NCBI GenBank assembly: GCA_018268545.1
Contig: JAFDWI010000227.1
Location: forward strand, 1-20,741
Reading direction: 5' to 3'
Length of the DNA: 20,741 nucleotides
Source: Actinomycetota bacterium
GTDB taxonomy: Bacteria > Actinomycetota > Acidimicrobiia > Acidimicrobiales > Iamiaceae
Below, piece after piece: positions 1 through 7,846 of the stretch; position 1 is the stretch's first letter, and each line of letters starts with the position of its first letter. Both the position numbers and the translations under genes were made by a program. The notes under the pieces are model-generated. The model saw nothing but the letters and a program-made list of their open reading frames with translations, was not told where the DNA came from and did no database searches.

Positions 1-1254
1 GCCAACGAGGTCGTCGTCGCGTTCGGTGACGACGGACTCATCGTGTACGTGAGCCCCGCGTGCGAACGCCTGTTGGGCTTCGCGCCTTCGAGCGCGGTGG
101 GCACGAACTTCGCCGACTACCTGCACCCGGAAGATGCGGAACGTGCGATCTACATGGTCGACCAGGTCGACCGCCATCCCGCCGGGATGAGTTACGGCTC
201 CTACCGGTTACGTCACGACAACGGCTCGTGGGTGCCCGTCGACGTCAGCGCCGGATTCGCCCACGGGGACGGCAATCGGTATTTCGTGGCGCTGTGTCGG
301 TTCTCGACGGCACCCCAGACCGAACGGCTGGTGTTGCTCGGCCTGCTCGGTGGTGCACCGATGGCGCAGGTGATGGCACCGGTGCTCGATTCGATCGCGT
401 GGTACGACCTCGGGTCCCACGTTGCGATCGCCTGGGCGGACAACGACGGTTGGCACCATGTCGACACCGGACTTCCGCCGCTGTTGTCCGGTGATGCCGA
501 CCGGGAGCCGTGGGCCGGCGTGGTGGCATCGGGCCGAGGGGTCCTCTGTGACGGACTCGACGCTTTGCCCGACGCGGTCCGCGAGGTCGCACGCGACAAC
601 GGCCTCGGTGGCTACTGGATCGAGCCGGTCCCCGGCGCGACGATCGGCGGCACGTCACTGGTCACGATCTGGACGGGTGAGGGTCGGAGCTCCCCACGGA
701 TCCACGAGTTCGGGATGACCACGGCGACGTCGTACGTGGATCTGATCGGTCAGTTCACGACCCAGAGACGGCTCCTCGCCCACGCAGCATCACACGACCC
801 GCTCACGGGCCTGGCGAATCGCAAGATGCTCGACGAGGCGGTCGTTCGGGGTGGCGGCGGCGCCGTCCTGTACTGCGACCTCGATCGTTTCAAGCCGGTG
901 AACGACCGGTTCGGTCATGCCGTCGGCGACGAGCTGCTCAGCCTGGTTGCGCAACGGTTGACCAGGTGTGTGCGCGCCGAGGACGTGGTCGCCCGCATCG
1001 GCGGCGACGAGTTCGTGATCCTTTGCCCCGATCTCGACCCCGCAGCGACCGAGCAGCTCGCGAACCGCATCCTCGACGCGTTCGGGTCGCCCTTCGAGCT
1101 CGACGGAGGCATCGTCGAAGTGGGTGCGAGCATCGGGATCGTCAACGTCGATGCGTTCGATGCGGCGACGATCACCCGCGCGGACCGGGCGATGTACGAG
1201 GCCAAGGCCGCCGGTCACGGCACCTACCGGCGAGCGGCTCCCGCACCATCCTGA
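1..1254 (+). CDS. PAS-GGDEF diguanylate cyclase, 5' end outside window
   Basis: The frame is open from the first base to a TGA at 1252-1254, giving 417 visible residues, so the gene begins upstream. Residues 1 to about 95 look like a PAS sensor domain (YVSPACERLLGF, then LHPEDAERA). Residues about 120-250 form a divergent segment that may be GAF-like; I do not recognise it firmly. A GGDEF domain follows from SHDPLTGLANR to the end. The catalytic GGDEF motif is intact at codons 334-338 (1000-1014). An RxxD inhibitory site (RAED, 973-984) lies exactly five residues before it, the usual spacing. The protein should make cyclic di-GMP from two GTP and be feedback-inhibited. No EAL domain follows. 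Because the N-terminus is missing, further sensor or membrane parts cannot be excluded. The signal sensed is unknown. Confidence 0.9.
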   Translation, partial: ANEVVVAFGDDGLIVYVSPACERLLGFAPSSAVGTNFADYLHPEDAERAIYMVDQVDRHPAGMSYGSYRLRHDNGSWVPVDVSAGFAHGDGNRYFVALCRFSTAPQTERLVLLGLLGGAPMAQVMAPVLDSIAWYDLGSHVAIAWADNDGWHHVDTGLPPLLSGDADREPWAGVVASGRGVLCDGLDALPDAVREVARDNGLGGYWIEPVPGATIGGTSLVTIWTGEGRSSPRIHEFGMTTATSYVDLIGQFTTQRRLLAHAASHDPLTGLANRKMLDEAVVRGGGGAVLYCDLDRFKPVNDRFGHAVGDELLSLVAQRLTRCVRAEDVVARIGGDEFVILCPDLDPAATEQLANRILDAFGSPFELDGGIVEVGASIGIVNVDAFDAATITRADRAMYEAKAAGHGTYRRAAPAPS

Positions 1255-1305
1255 CGGCGCTGCCGTCGCTTCACAGGCTGCGCGGACCTCGTCGGCCGTG
1301 CTGAC

Positions 1306-1321
1306 CCGCGGAAACCCGCGG
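1306..1321. terminator. possible bidirectional hairpin between convergent genes
   Basis: The 79 bp between the cyclase stop and the pirin stop contain CCGCGG twice, separated by AAAC. They can pair as a 6-bp all-GC stem with a 4-nt loop. No T-run follows on either strand, so an intrinsic terminator is only a guess. Confidence 0.3.
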
Positions 1322-1333
1322 TGGTTGGATCGA

Positions 1334-2314
1334 TCAGCGACGCGCGGTGGACACGTGCGGCATCAGCGCGTCGGGTGGTACGGCGCCGAGTTCACCACGC
1401 TGGTATGCGTCGACCGCTTCGGCGAGTTCGGCCCGCGTGTTCATCACGAACGGTCCGTAATGTTCCATCGGCTCGTTGATCGGTTCACCACCCAACACCA
1501 GCACCTCCAGGTGTTCGGTGCGACTGTCCTGGTGGGGGTCCGCGGTGAGGGTGACCCGGTCCCCCGCGCCGAACGCGACGAGGTTCCCTGCGGCAACGGG
1601 GGCTTCTTCGACCCCGGCACGGCCACTTCCGGCGAACACGTACGCGAGCGCGTTGTAACTGGGTTGCCAAGGGATCGACACCCGTTGACCGGCAGGAATC
1701 GATGCGTGGACCAGGCTGATCGGCGTGTGCGTCGAACCCGGTCCGACGTGGCCGTCGACGTTCCCGGCGATCACCCGGATGATCGAACCGGCGTCACCGT
1801 CGGTCAACAACAACAGGTCGGCGCCCGTCACCGGTTGGTAGGCGGGGGGCAGCATCTTGTCCTTGGCTGGGAGGTTGACCCAGATCTGGAACCCGTTGAA
1901 CAACCCGCCGGTCTCCACGAGCGACGCGGGCGGGGTTTCGATGTGGAGGATGCCTGACGCAGCGGTCATCCACTGGGTGTCGCCGGGTGCGATCACGCCA
2001 CCACCACCGTGGGAGTCCTGGTGCAGGAACTGTCCGTCGATCAGGTAGGTGACCGTCTCGAACCCGCGGTGGGGATGCCAGTCGGTGCCTTTGGCTTCAC
2101 CGACCTCGTATTCGACCTCACCCATGTGGTCCATCATGATGAACGGGTCGGTGAGGGCGTAGGGCAGCCCTGCCAACGTTCGCCGCACCGGAAAGCCGAG
2201 CCCTTCCAAGCCGGTCGGTCCGGTCGTGACGCGGGCGACGGGACGTTCGACCGCGTCCGGCGGGGCGGGGGTGAGCCTCGCGAGCGTGAGGGTGTCTGCG
2301 GTGATCGCGGTCAT
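1334..2314 (-). CDS. pirin family protein (bicupin)
   Basis: This is a 326-residue pirin-type bicupin. The N-terminal cupin carries the family's metal-binding set: His80 and His82 in HPHRGFETVTY, then His124 and Glu126 in GILHIE. These match the His-x-His and His-x-Glu ligands of human pirin. The motif GVIAPGDTQWMTA before the second pair is also typical. The start is ATG at 2314 because AAGGAG lies 5 nt upstream; the frame stays open 12 codons further, but that extension lacks pirin similarity. Pirins are cytoplasmic iron proteins. Some bacterial members cleave quercetin and others bind enzymes such as acyl-CoA dehydrogenase, so the substrate cannot be named here. The gene lies 123 bp after hemL on the same strand, so it may be read through from the heme operon or have its own promoter in that gap. 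Confidence 0.93.
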   Translation of the reverse strand: MTAITADTLTLARLTPAPPDAVERPVARVTTGPTGLEGLGFPVRRTLAGLPYALTDPFIMMDHMGEVEYEVGEAKGTDWHPHRGFETVTYLIDGQFLHQDSHGGGGVIAPGDTQWMTAASGILHIETPPASLVETGGLFNGFQIWVNLPAKDKMLPPAYQPVTGADLLLLTDGDAGSIIRVIAGNVDGHVGPGSTHTPISLVHASIPAGQRVSIPWQPSYNALAYVFAGSGRAGVEEAPVAAGNLVAFGAGDRVTLTADPHQDSRTEHLEVLVLGGEPINEPMEHYGPFVMNTRAELAEAVDAYQRGELGAVPPDALMPHVSTARR

Positions 2315-2319
2315 GACGG

Positions 2320-2325
2320 CTCCTT
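2320..2325 (-). promoter_or_regulatory. ribosome binding site of pirin gene
   Basis: AAGGAG on the minus strand lies 5 nt before the ATG at 2314. It is one of only two clear Shine-Dalgarno sites I found in the window, and it decides the pirin start. Confidence 0.8.
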
Positions 2326-2330
2326 GATTG

Positions 2331-2378
2331 GTTGATGTGTCAACAACCACCTCAACGGTTGTCCGTCCCCGAATTATT
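2331..2378 (-). promoter_or_regulatory. candidate pirin promoter with nested inverted repeats
   Basis: This part of the hemL-pirin gap is AT-rich for the window. Read on the minus strand, AATAAT (2378-2373) could be a -10 box. Downstream lie two overlapping inverted repeats: ACAACC/GGTTGT (arms 2343-2348 and 2357-2362) and GTTGA/TCAAC (arms 2331-2335 and 2340-2344). TCAAC also recurs at 2352-2356, 12 bp from the copy at 2340. Such repeats just past a start site would suit a repressor. No regulator gene lies nearby to suggest which one. Confidence 0.35.
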
Positions 2379-2424
2379 CCCCGTCGCTCGCCGCGATGCC
2401 CGGCCGTTCGGATTCTCGACCTCC

Positions 2425-2437
2425 GGCCCGACGGGCC
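2425..2437 (-). terminator. short hairpin directly after hemL
   Basis: GGCCC-GTC-GGGCC begins at the first base after the hemL stop codon: a 5-bp GC stem with a 3-nt loop. It lacks a T-run, so it is at best a weak or factor-dependent terminator, or a 3'-end stabiliser. Confidence 0.25.
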
Positions 2438-3730
2438 TCAATCGATGGCAGCTGCAGCCGAGCGTGCCACGTCGACGATCTCGTCGATGATCTCGTCGCT
2501 GTGCGCCAGGCCACAGAATGCGACTTCGTACGCCCCGGGCGCGAGCGCCACTCCGCCATCCAGCATCGCGTGGAACAAGCGCGCGTAGCGCGCCTCGTCG
2601 GTCGTCTTCGCTTCGTCGAAGTTCCGTGGGGGTACCGGTCCGGCGAAGATGCCGACCAGGTTCGCCACCGTCCGCGCGCACATCGCCACACCCGCCGCGT
2701 CGAACGCGTCCTGTAAACCCGCCGCCAGGCGCTGTGCCCCCGCACCGAGGCGCGCGTACGCGGCGGCGTCCAACAACGACAGCGTCGCCAACCCGGCGGC
2801 CGTCGCCAGCGGATTCCCCGAGAGCGTGCCTGCCTGGTACACCGCCCCCAGCGGCGCGAGGTGTGCCATGACCTCGGCCCGGCCCGCGAACGCACCGATC
2901 GGCAACCCGCCGCCGATGACCTTGCCCATCGTCACCAGATCCGGGGTCACCCCGCTCCATTCGGCGGCCCCGCCGCGCGCAGCCCGGAATCCGGTGATGA
3001 CCTCGTCGAAGATCAACAACGCACCGACCCGGGCGCATTCGGCCGCCAGGCCTGCGAGAAAGCCCGGTTCGGGTGGCACGAGGCCCATGTTCGCGGCGAC
3101 CGGCTCGACGATCACCGCGGCAACCGTGTCGTCGAGGCGCGGCACGACGTTGTAGGGGACGACGGTCGTCGTGGCGACCGTCCCCGCAGGGACCCCGGCC
3201 GAACCGGGCACGGCGGCCGCAGCACCCGTCGACGCATCGTCGGCGAGCTGCGCGACCGACGACCCGGACTGGGCGAGCAACGCATCGGAGTGCCCGTGGT
3301 AGTTGCCGGCGAACTTGACGAGCCGGTCCCGACCGGTCACCCCACGAGCGAGACGGATCGCGCTCATCGTCGCCTCGGTGCCACTGGAAACGAGTCGGAC
3401 CTGCTCGACGCCGGGGACCCGATCGACGATCGCTTCGGCGATCAGCACCTCGCGCTCGGTCGGCGCGCCGTAGGACGTTCCACCGTGAGCGGCTTCGGTC
3501 ACCGCGTCGACCACGACAGGGTGCGCGTGCCCGGCAATGATCGCGCCGTAGGACTGGATCAGGTCGATATACCGACGCCCCTCGACGTCGACCAGGTACG
3601 GGCCCTCGGCACGGGCCACGAAGAACGGCGTGCCACCCACCGATCCGAATGCCCGGACCGGTGAGTTGACACCGCCGGGAATGACACCCGCCGCACGCGC
3701 GAACAGTGCCTCGTTGGTGGGGTCGGTCAT
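2438..3730 (-). CDS. hemL: glutamate-1-semialdehyde 2,1-aminomutase
   Basis: The 430-residue PLP enzyme converts glutamate-1-semialdehyde to 5-aminolevulinate, the second step of the C5 route to tetrapyrroles. Family signatures are clear. VNSPVRAFGSVGG stands near the N-terminus, SSGTEATMSAIRLARG binds the cofactor phosphate, and FDEVITGFR contains the aspartate that contacts the pyridine nitrogen. Lys270 in TMGKVIGGGLPIGAF is the Schiff-base lysine. Length is normal for the family. The ATG at 3730 overlaps the hemB stop as ATGA, so translation is probably coupled. It is the last heme gene of the minus-strand operon. Its partner HemA, which makes the unstable substrate, is the first gene of the same operon. 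The close relative class-III aminotransferases lack the VNSPVRAF start, so the assignment is firm. Confidence 0.97.
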   Translation of the reverse strand: MTDPTNEALFARAAGVIPGGVNSPVRAFGSVGGTPFFVARAEGPYLVDVEGRRYIDLIQSYGAIIAGHAHPVVVDAVTEAAHGGTSYGAPTEREVLIAEAIVDRVPGVEQVRLVSSGTEATMSAIRLARGVTGRDRLVKFAGNYHGHSDALLAQSGSSVAQLADDASTGAAAAVPGSAGVPAGTVATTTVVPYNVVPRLDDTVAAVIVEPVAANMGLVPPEPGFLAGLAAECARVGALLIFDEVITGFRAARGGAAEWSGVTPDLVTMGKVIGGGLPIGAFAGRAEVMAHLAPLGAVYQAGTLSGNPLATAAGLATLSLLDAAAYARLGAGAQRLAAGLQDAFDAAGVAMCARTVANLVGIFAGPVPPRNFDEAKTTDEARYARLFHAMLDGGVALAPGAYEVAFCGLAHSDEIIDEIVDVARSAAAAID

Positions 3731-4707
3731 GCGAGGGCCTCCGCCATGTCGGCCGCGGCGTAGGTGAGGATCAGATCCGCACCGGCCCGTTTGATCGAAC
3801 CGAGCTGTTCGGCCATCACCGCGTCGCCGTCGATGAAGCCACGTTCGGCCGCGGCGCGCACCATCGCATATTCACCGGACACCTGGTACGCGGCGATCGG
3901 CACGTCGAACGCGGCACGCGCCGCGTGGATGATGTCGAGGTACGCGAGGGCCGGTTTGACCATCACGATGTCGGCACCCTCGTCGATGTCGGCCCGGATC
4001 TCCACCAGGGCCTCACGGGCATTGCGGGGGTCCTGCTGGTACGCGCGGCGATCACCACCGCCGGCGATCTCCACGTCGACCGCGTCACGGAAGGGCCCGT
4101 AGTGCGCGGAGGCGTACTTCGCGGCATAGGCGAGGATGACCACGTCGGTGCGCGCCGCATCGTCGAGTGCGTCGCGGATCGCGGCGACCTGGCCGTCCAT
4201 CATCCCCGACGGGGCGACGACGTCCGCTCCCGCGGCGGCCTGCGCGCGGGCGATCGCCGCGTAACGCTGCAGCGTCGCGTCGTTGTCGACGCCACCGGAT
4301 GCGTCCAATAGGCCGCAGTGGCCGTGGTCGGTGTACTCGTCCAGGCAGAGGTCGGCCATCAGGATCATCGAGTCGCCCACGTCGTCACGCAGCTCACGCA
4401 ACGCCACCTGCACGATCCCGTCGGGATCGTCCGCGCCACTACCCCGCGCGTCCTTGTGTTCGGGAACCCCGAAGAGCATGACCGCGCCGATCCCGAGCGA
4501 TGTGAGCCGGGCCACCTCGGCGCGCAGCGACGCCCGCGTGTGTTGGACCACGCCCGGCATCGACACCACCGGGTGGGGTTCCTCGATGCCTTCGCGGACG
4601 AACAGCGGGGCGATCAGGTCGTCGACACCCAGGTGGGTCTCGGCGACGAGCCGCCGCAGCACGGGGCTGCGACGCAACCGGCGGGGGCGATGGCGGGGAT
4701 ACGACAC
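3727..4707 (-). CDS. hemB: delta-aminolevulinic acid dehydratase (porphobilinogen synthase)
   Basis: HemB condenses two 5-aminolevulinates to porphobilinogen in the cytoplasm. I place the start at GTG 4707, giving 326 residues, the usual family length. The frame runs 38 codons further upstream, but that stretch overlaps hemD and is not HemB-like. Both substrate-binding lysines are present: Lys197 in AYAAKYASAHYGPFRDA and Lys251 in MVKPALAYLD. The metal loop reads CLDEYTDHGHCG, with Cys121, Asp123 and Cys131, so the middle cysteine of the zinc-type CxCx7C triad is replaced by aspartate. Start and stop are packed tightly: 28 nt after hemD and a 4-nt overlap with hemL. No good Shine-Dalgarno precedes the GTG; a possible promoter there is listed separately. 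Confidence 0.96.
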   Translation of the reverse strand: MSYPRHRPRRLRRSPVLRRLVAETHLGVDDLIAPLFVREGIEEPHPVVSMPGVVQHTRASLRAEVARLTSLGIGAVMLFGVPEHKDARGSGADDPDGIVQVALRELRDDVGDSMILMADLCLDEYTDHGHCGLLDASGGVDNDATLQRYAAIARAQAAAGADVVAPSGMMDGQVAAIRDALDDAARTDVVILAYAAKYASAHYGPFRDAVDVEIAGGGDRRAYQQDPRNAREALVEIRADIDEGADIVMVKPALAYLDIIHAARAAFDVPIAAYQVSGEYAMVRAAAERGFIDGDAVMAEQLGSIKRAGADLILTYAAADMAEALA

Positions 4708-4713
4708 GTTCCA

Positions 4714-4739
4714 AGGGTACCGGTGTGGGCGCTCGTCAA
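4714..4739 (-). promoter_or_regulatory. possible internal promoter for hemB-hemL
   Basis: In the 28-nt hemD-hemB gap the minus strand reads TACCCT (4719-4714), six nt before the hemB GTG. TTGACG (4739-4734) lies upstream and contains the hemD stop. The two boxes are only 14 nt apart, short of the usual 17. The -10/start geometry would suit a leaderless message, but the support is thin. Confidence 0.3.
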
Positions 4740-5506
4740 GCGCCGTCGAAGACGCGCGCCAGGGCGGTGCACAAGCCGTCGACGGTGTGCGGATCGGCTT
4801 CGCAGGTGACCGCAATGGCATGGCCCGCGAGCGCCCGGGTCGTCACCGGACCGATCGATGCCACCACATCGGGCAGACCGGACGCGCCCACCGAGGCGAC
4901 CACACTGTCGACGGTCGACGGCGACGTGAAGGTGATCGCATCCGCGGCGCGCACACACCGGGCCGTGTCGGCGTCGATGACGGCCGGGACGGTCCGGTAT
5001 GCGACGACCTCGTCGACGATCCAGCTCTTCGCACGCAGTCCGTCGGCAACGACGTCACGTGCCTCCTCGGGACGGATCCGGACGACCCGGCCCGGGCCCC
5101 GGGGAAAGACCTCGACCAGACCTTCACCGACCGCTCGATCGGCGACCAGGTCCACGGTGAATCCGGTCGCCGTGAGCGCTCGGGCGGTCGCCGGTCCGAT
5201 CGCGGCGACAGCGACACCGGGTCCGGGGTCGGCGTCACCGAGCGCCGCCCGGAGACGACCTACGCCGGTTGCCGACGTGACGACCACCCAGTCGAGGTCC
5301 CCCGCCTCGATCCGGGCGGCGGCGTCTCGAAGTGCCGCGCCACCGTCTCGGGCATCCGCGAACGTGATCGCCGGCGCCGCCACGACACGGGCGCCGCACG
5401 CGACGAGCAGCTCGTCGAGTCGCCCGGGTTCGGCCCGGGTCACGACCACGGAACGCCCCCGCAACGATGCACTGGGCGACGGCTCAGCTCGCTGGTCCGG
5501 TGGCAT
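4736..5506 (-). CDS. hemD: uroporphyrinogen-III synthase
   Basis: This 256-residue protein fits HemD, which closes and inverts ring D of hydroxymethylbilane to give uroporphyrinogen III. HemD is poorly conserved and is recognised here by its bilobed pattern and position. The opening RGRSVVVTRAEPGRLDELL starts the first Rossmann-like lobe. WVVVTSATGVGRLRAAL and VAAIGPATARALTATG follow. The second lobe carries ITFTSPSTVDSVV and VASIGPVTTRALAG, the expected symmetric repeats. The start at ATG 5506 overlaps the end of hemC by 23 nt. The frame stays open further upstream, but that part is antisense-style arginine/proline-rich sequence inside hemC. No methyltransferase domain is fused, so siroheme synthesis is not indicated. 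Confidence 0.9.
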   Translation of the reverse strand: MPPDQRAEPSPSASLRGRSVVVTRAEPGRLDELLVACGARVVAAPAITFADARDGGAALRDAAARIEAGDLDWVVVTSATGVGRLRAALGDADPGPGVAVAAIGPATARALTATGFTVDLVADRAVGEGLVEVFPRGPGRVVRIRPEEARDVVADGLRAKSWIVDEVVAYRTVPAVIDADTARCVRAADAITFTSPSTVDSVVASVGASGLPDVVASIGPVTTRALAGHAIAVTCEADPHTVDGLCTALARVFDGA

Positions 5507-6386
5507 CCCGTAACTCGTCCGCGAGCCGTGCCGCCGCTTCGATCGCCTCGGCACGGGCCGCTGAGACCTCTCGTGTCCGTCGCACCGGCACCGAGGCGGC
5601 ATCAGCGGCGAGCACCCCGGTGATCCGCAACCGATCCGGCGCGACGTACGCGGCGTGTGCACCGGCGGGCAGGTCACAGTCGCCGCCCAGGCGAGCCAGG
5701 AATGCCCGCTCGACATCGACCCGGAGGCGGTCACCCGCGTGTTCGATCGCTCCCAGGAGGTCGCGGGTCACGGTGTCGTCGGCGCGACATTCGACCGCGA
5801 GCGCGCCTTGCGCGACCTGCGGGATCATCGCGTCGATCTCGAAGATCTGCGCCGCGCGGTCCTGGAGTCCGAGGCGTTCCAACGCGGCATGGGCGACGAC
5901 GATCGCGTCGAGTTCGTCGAGCAGACTCAGACGGGTCGCGATGTTGCCCCGGATGCCGACGATGTCGAGGTCGTCGCGCATCGCAGCGAGCTGGACACGC
6001 CGACGCGCCGAGCCGGTGCCCACGACCGCTCCCGGAGGCAGTTGATCGAGTGGTCGGCCCGCCAACGCGTCGCGGGGATCACCGCGTCCGGGAACCGCAG
6101 CGAGGGTCAACCCCTCCAGGGTGACTGCGGTGAGGTCCTTGGCCGAATGCACCGCGCAGTCGGCCCGTCCCTCCAGTACTGCGAGTTGGACCTCTTTGGC
6201 GAACACGCCTTTGCCGCCGATTTCGGCGATCGGCACGTCGAGGCGCCGATCCGCATCGGTGGTGACCGACACGAACTCGACACGCACTGCCGGGTCGTTC
6301 GCCTTCAACAGCCCGGCGACATGATCGGCCTGCCAGCGCGCGAGCGCAGAGCTCCGCGTCGCGATCCGCAGTGTCGAGGTCGTCAC
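5484..6386 (-). CDS. hemC: hydroxymethylbilane synthase (porphobilinogen deaminase)
   Basis: HemC polymerises four porphobilinogens into hydroxymethylbilane. The 300-residue protein starts with GTG at 6386 (RIATRSSALARWQA), 18 nt after hemA. Asp84 in AVHSAKDLTAV is the catalytic aspartate; the residue before Lys83 is alanine where leucine or methionine is more usual. The arginine-rich active-site loop GTGSARRRVQL follows. Cys237 in LGGDCDLPAGAHAAY is the residue that binds the dipyrromethane cofactor. PQVAQGALAVECR is another family signature. No clear Shine-Dalgarno precedes the GTG, so expression probably depends on translation from hemA. Length and motif order are normal. Confidence 0.96.
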   Translation of the reverse strand: MTTSTLRIATRSSALARWQADHVAGLLKANDPAVRVEFVSVTTDADRRLDVPIAEIGGKGVFAKEVQLAVLEGRADCAVHSAKDLTAVTLEGLTLAAVPGRGDPRDALAGRPLDQLPPGAVVGTGSARRRVQLAAMRDDLDIVGIRGNIATRLSLLDELDAIVVAHAALERLGLQDRAAQIFEIDAMIPQVAQGALAVECRADDTVTRDLLGAIEHAGDRLRVDVERAFLARLGGDCDLPAGAHAAYVAPDRLRITGVLAADAASVPVRRTREVSAARAEAIEAAARLADELRDATGPAS

Positions 6387-6404
6387 CGGTTCGAGCGGCC
6401 GGCG

Positions 6405-7724
6405 TCAGTCGGCCGACGACCGGTCGCCCGCGTCGTCGCTGTCGCCGTCACCGCCATCGCCGTCGTCGAGGTCGAACAGGTCCACGAGCGCTTCGGCGAT
6501 CCGGTCACCCCGGACCGTTCCGGCAAGCTCACCCAGGCGGACACTCGGCAGGTGCAGAAACTTCGCGACGATCCGGCGGGTGAGCGCTTCGACCGCGTCG
6601 CGTTCGACCTCGGTGAGATCCCCGAGCCGACCGTTCGCATGTTCGAGTTCGGCGACACGGACCGATTCGGCCCGGCGACGCAGCTCGGTGACGATGGGCG
6701 CAGCCGACCGCGCGGTGCGACGCGAACGGTACCGGTCGACCTCGTCGGCCACGATGTGCTCGACCGCGTCGACCTCGCCACGACGCCGAGCGACGCCCAC
6801 GTCGACGAAACGGCCGACATCGTCCATATCCAACAGGGTCACCCCGGCGAGGTCGCCGGCAGCCGGGTCGACATCACGTGGCATCGCGATGTCGATGATC
6901 AACAGGGGACGTCCGTTGCGATCGGCCATCGCGCGCTCCAGGTCGGATCGTCCGATGAGCAGTTCATTGGACCCGGTCGACGTGACGAGCAGGTCGATCT
7001 CGGCGCAGAGTCCGGCGAGATCGTCCATGTCGACCACGCGCCCGCCCACCCGCAGTGCGAGTTCGTCGGCATGGCTCCGGGTCCGGTTCGCAACGATCAG
7101 ATCATCCACGCCGGCACCGGCGAGTGCCGTCGCGGTCCGGGCGCCCATGTCGCCCACGCCGAGCACTGCGACGGGCCGTCCGGTGAGCCCGCCGAGACGA
7201 TCGGTCGCCATCGCGACGGCGGCCGCAGACACCGACGCGATCGATCGGGAGATCGCTGTTTCGTTCCGAGCTCGCTTGCCGACTTCGACCGCGTGGCGGA
7301 AAAGCGTGTTGAGCTGCGGGCCGACCGCACCCTCGTCGCGAGCGACGTCCCACGCGGCACGGATCTGGCCGAGGATGTCGGTCTCGCCGATCACCACCGA
7401 TTCCAGACCGGCAGCGACCGAGAAGAGGTGTTCGACGGCAGCGTCGTCGGTCCGGAACTCGAGATGGTTGAACAGGTCGGGGTCGGAGAGCGGATCCCGG
7501 TCGCCGAGCACCTCGCACAGACCTTCGTACGCGTCGTGGAACCGGTCGACCGCCGCGTAGATCTCGGTTCGATTGCACGTCGACAACACGACGGCCTCGG
7601 CGACGTGGTCACGGCGGGCCGCGTCGGCGATCACCTTGGGGAGGTCGTCGCCGGAGACCGCCAACCGTTCGAGCAGCTCAAGCGGCGCGTGCCGATGATC
7701 GACTCCGATGACGATGACTGTCAC
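6405..7724 (-). CDS. hemA: glutamyl-tRNA reductase
   Basis: This enzyme reduces glutamyl-tRNA(Glu) with NADPH to glutamate-1-semialdehyde, the committed and usually rate-setting step of heme synthesis. I choose GTG 7724 as start (439 residues) because AAGGAG lies 9 nt upstream and the protein then opens with VIVIGVDHRHAPLELLERL as expected. A longer frame to 7760 is possible but unlikely. Cys50 in LSTCNRTEIYA is the catalytic nucleophile, at the same number as in enterobacterial HemA. The NADPH site is VLGVGDMGARTATALAGAG. The C-terminal dimerisation helix is followed by an acidic Asp/Gly/Ser tail of about 22 residues, which is not part of the fold. It is the first gene of the minus-strand heme operon, divergent from hemE. 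Confidence 0.97.
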   Translation of the reverse strand: MTVIVIGVDHRHAPLELLERLAVSGDDLPKVIADAARRDHVAEAVVLSTCNRTEIYAAVDRFHDAYEGLCEVLGDRDPLSDPDLFNHLEFRTDDAAVEHLFSVAAGLESVVIGETDILGQIRAAWDVARDEGAVGPQLNTLFRHAVEVGKRARNETAISRSIASVSAAAVAMATDRLGGLTGRPVAVLGVGDMGARTATALAGAGVDDLIVANRTRSHADELALRVGGRVVDMDDLAGLCAEIDLLVTSTGSNELLIGRSDLERAMADRNGRPLLIIDIAMPRDVDPAAGDLAGVTLLDMDDVGRFVDVGVARRRGEVDAVEHIVADEVDRYRSRRTARSAAPIVTELRRRAESVRVAELEHANGRLGDLTEVERDAVEALTRRIVAKFLHLPSVRLGELAGTVRGDRIAEALVDLFDLDDGDGGDGDSDDAGDRSSAD

Positions 7725-7733
7725 GTGGGTGGA

Positions 7734-7739
7734 CTCCTT
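7734..7739 (-). promoter_or_regulatory. ribosome binding site of hemA
   Basis: AAGGAG on the minus strand, 9 nt before the GTG at 7724, favours that codon over the in-frame ATG at 7760. Confidence 0.75.
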
Positions 7740-7777
7740 CGCGATCCCGGGCCGAAGCACGGGTCACGGACAGCCTT

Positions 7778-7791
7778 CCCCACCGGAGGGG
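7778..7791. promoter_or_regulatory. dyad in the divergent hemA/hemE promoter region
   Basis: The 116-bp gap between hemA and hemE must hold promoters for both heme operons. Near its middle is CCCCACCGGAGGGG, symmetric except for one A/A position. It could be an operator seen by both promoters or a hairpin in the hemA leader. I could not place a convincing promoter for hemA. Confidence 0.3.
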
Positions 7792-7833
7792 TGAATGCCA
7801 ACCCGAACTTCGCTCCAGGATCCCGCTCATCGC

Positions 7834-7839
7834 TACGGT
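7834..7839 (+). promoter_or_regulatory. candidate -10 box of hemE (leaderless)
   Basis: TACGGT fits the actinobacterial TANNNT -10 pattern. It ends 7 nt before the ATG at 7847, the spacing expected if transcription starts at the A of that codon. No clear -35 box and no Shine-Dalgarno are seen. Confidence 0.4.
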
Positions 7840-7846
7840 CATGGCG

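Noticed and set aside
2338..2343. Consensus TTGACA -35 box before pirin
   Set aside because: A -10 box at normal spacing would fall at 2315-2320, covering the ribosome site and start codon. It is more likely part of the inverted repeat.
4708..4821. 38-codon N-terminal extension of hemB
   Set aside because: It overlaps the hemD coding region and is not HemB-like. GTG 4707 gives the normal length.
5507..5734. 76-codon N-terminal extension of hemD
   Set aside because: It lies inside hemC, is rich in Arg, Pro and Ser, and HemD similarity starts only after the ATG at 5506.
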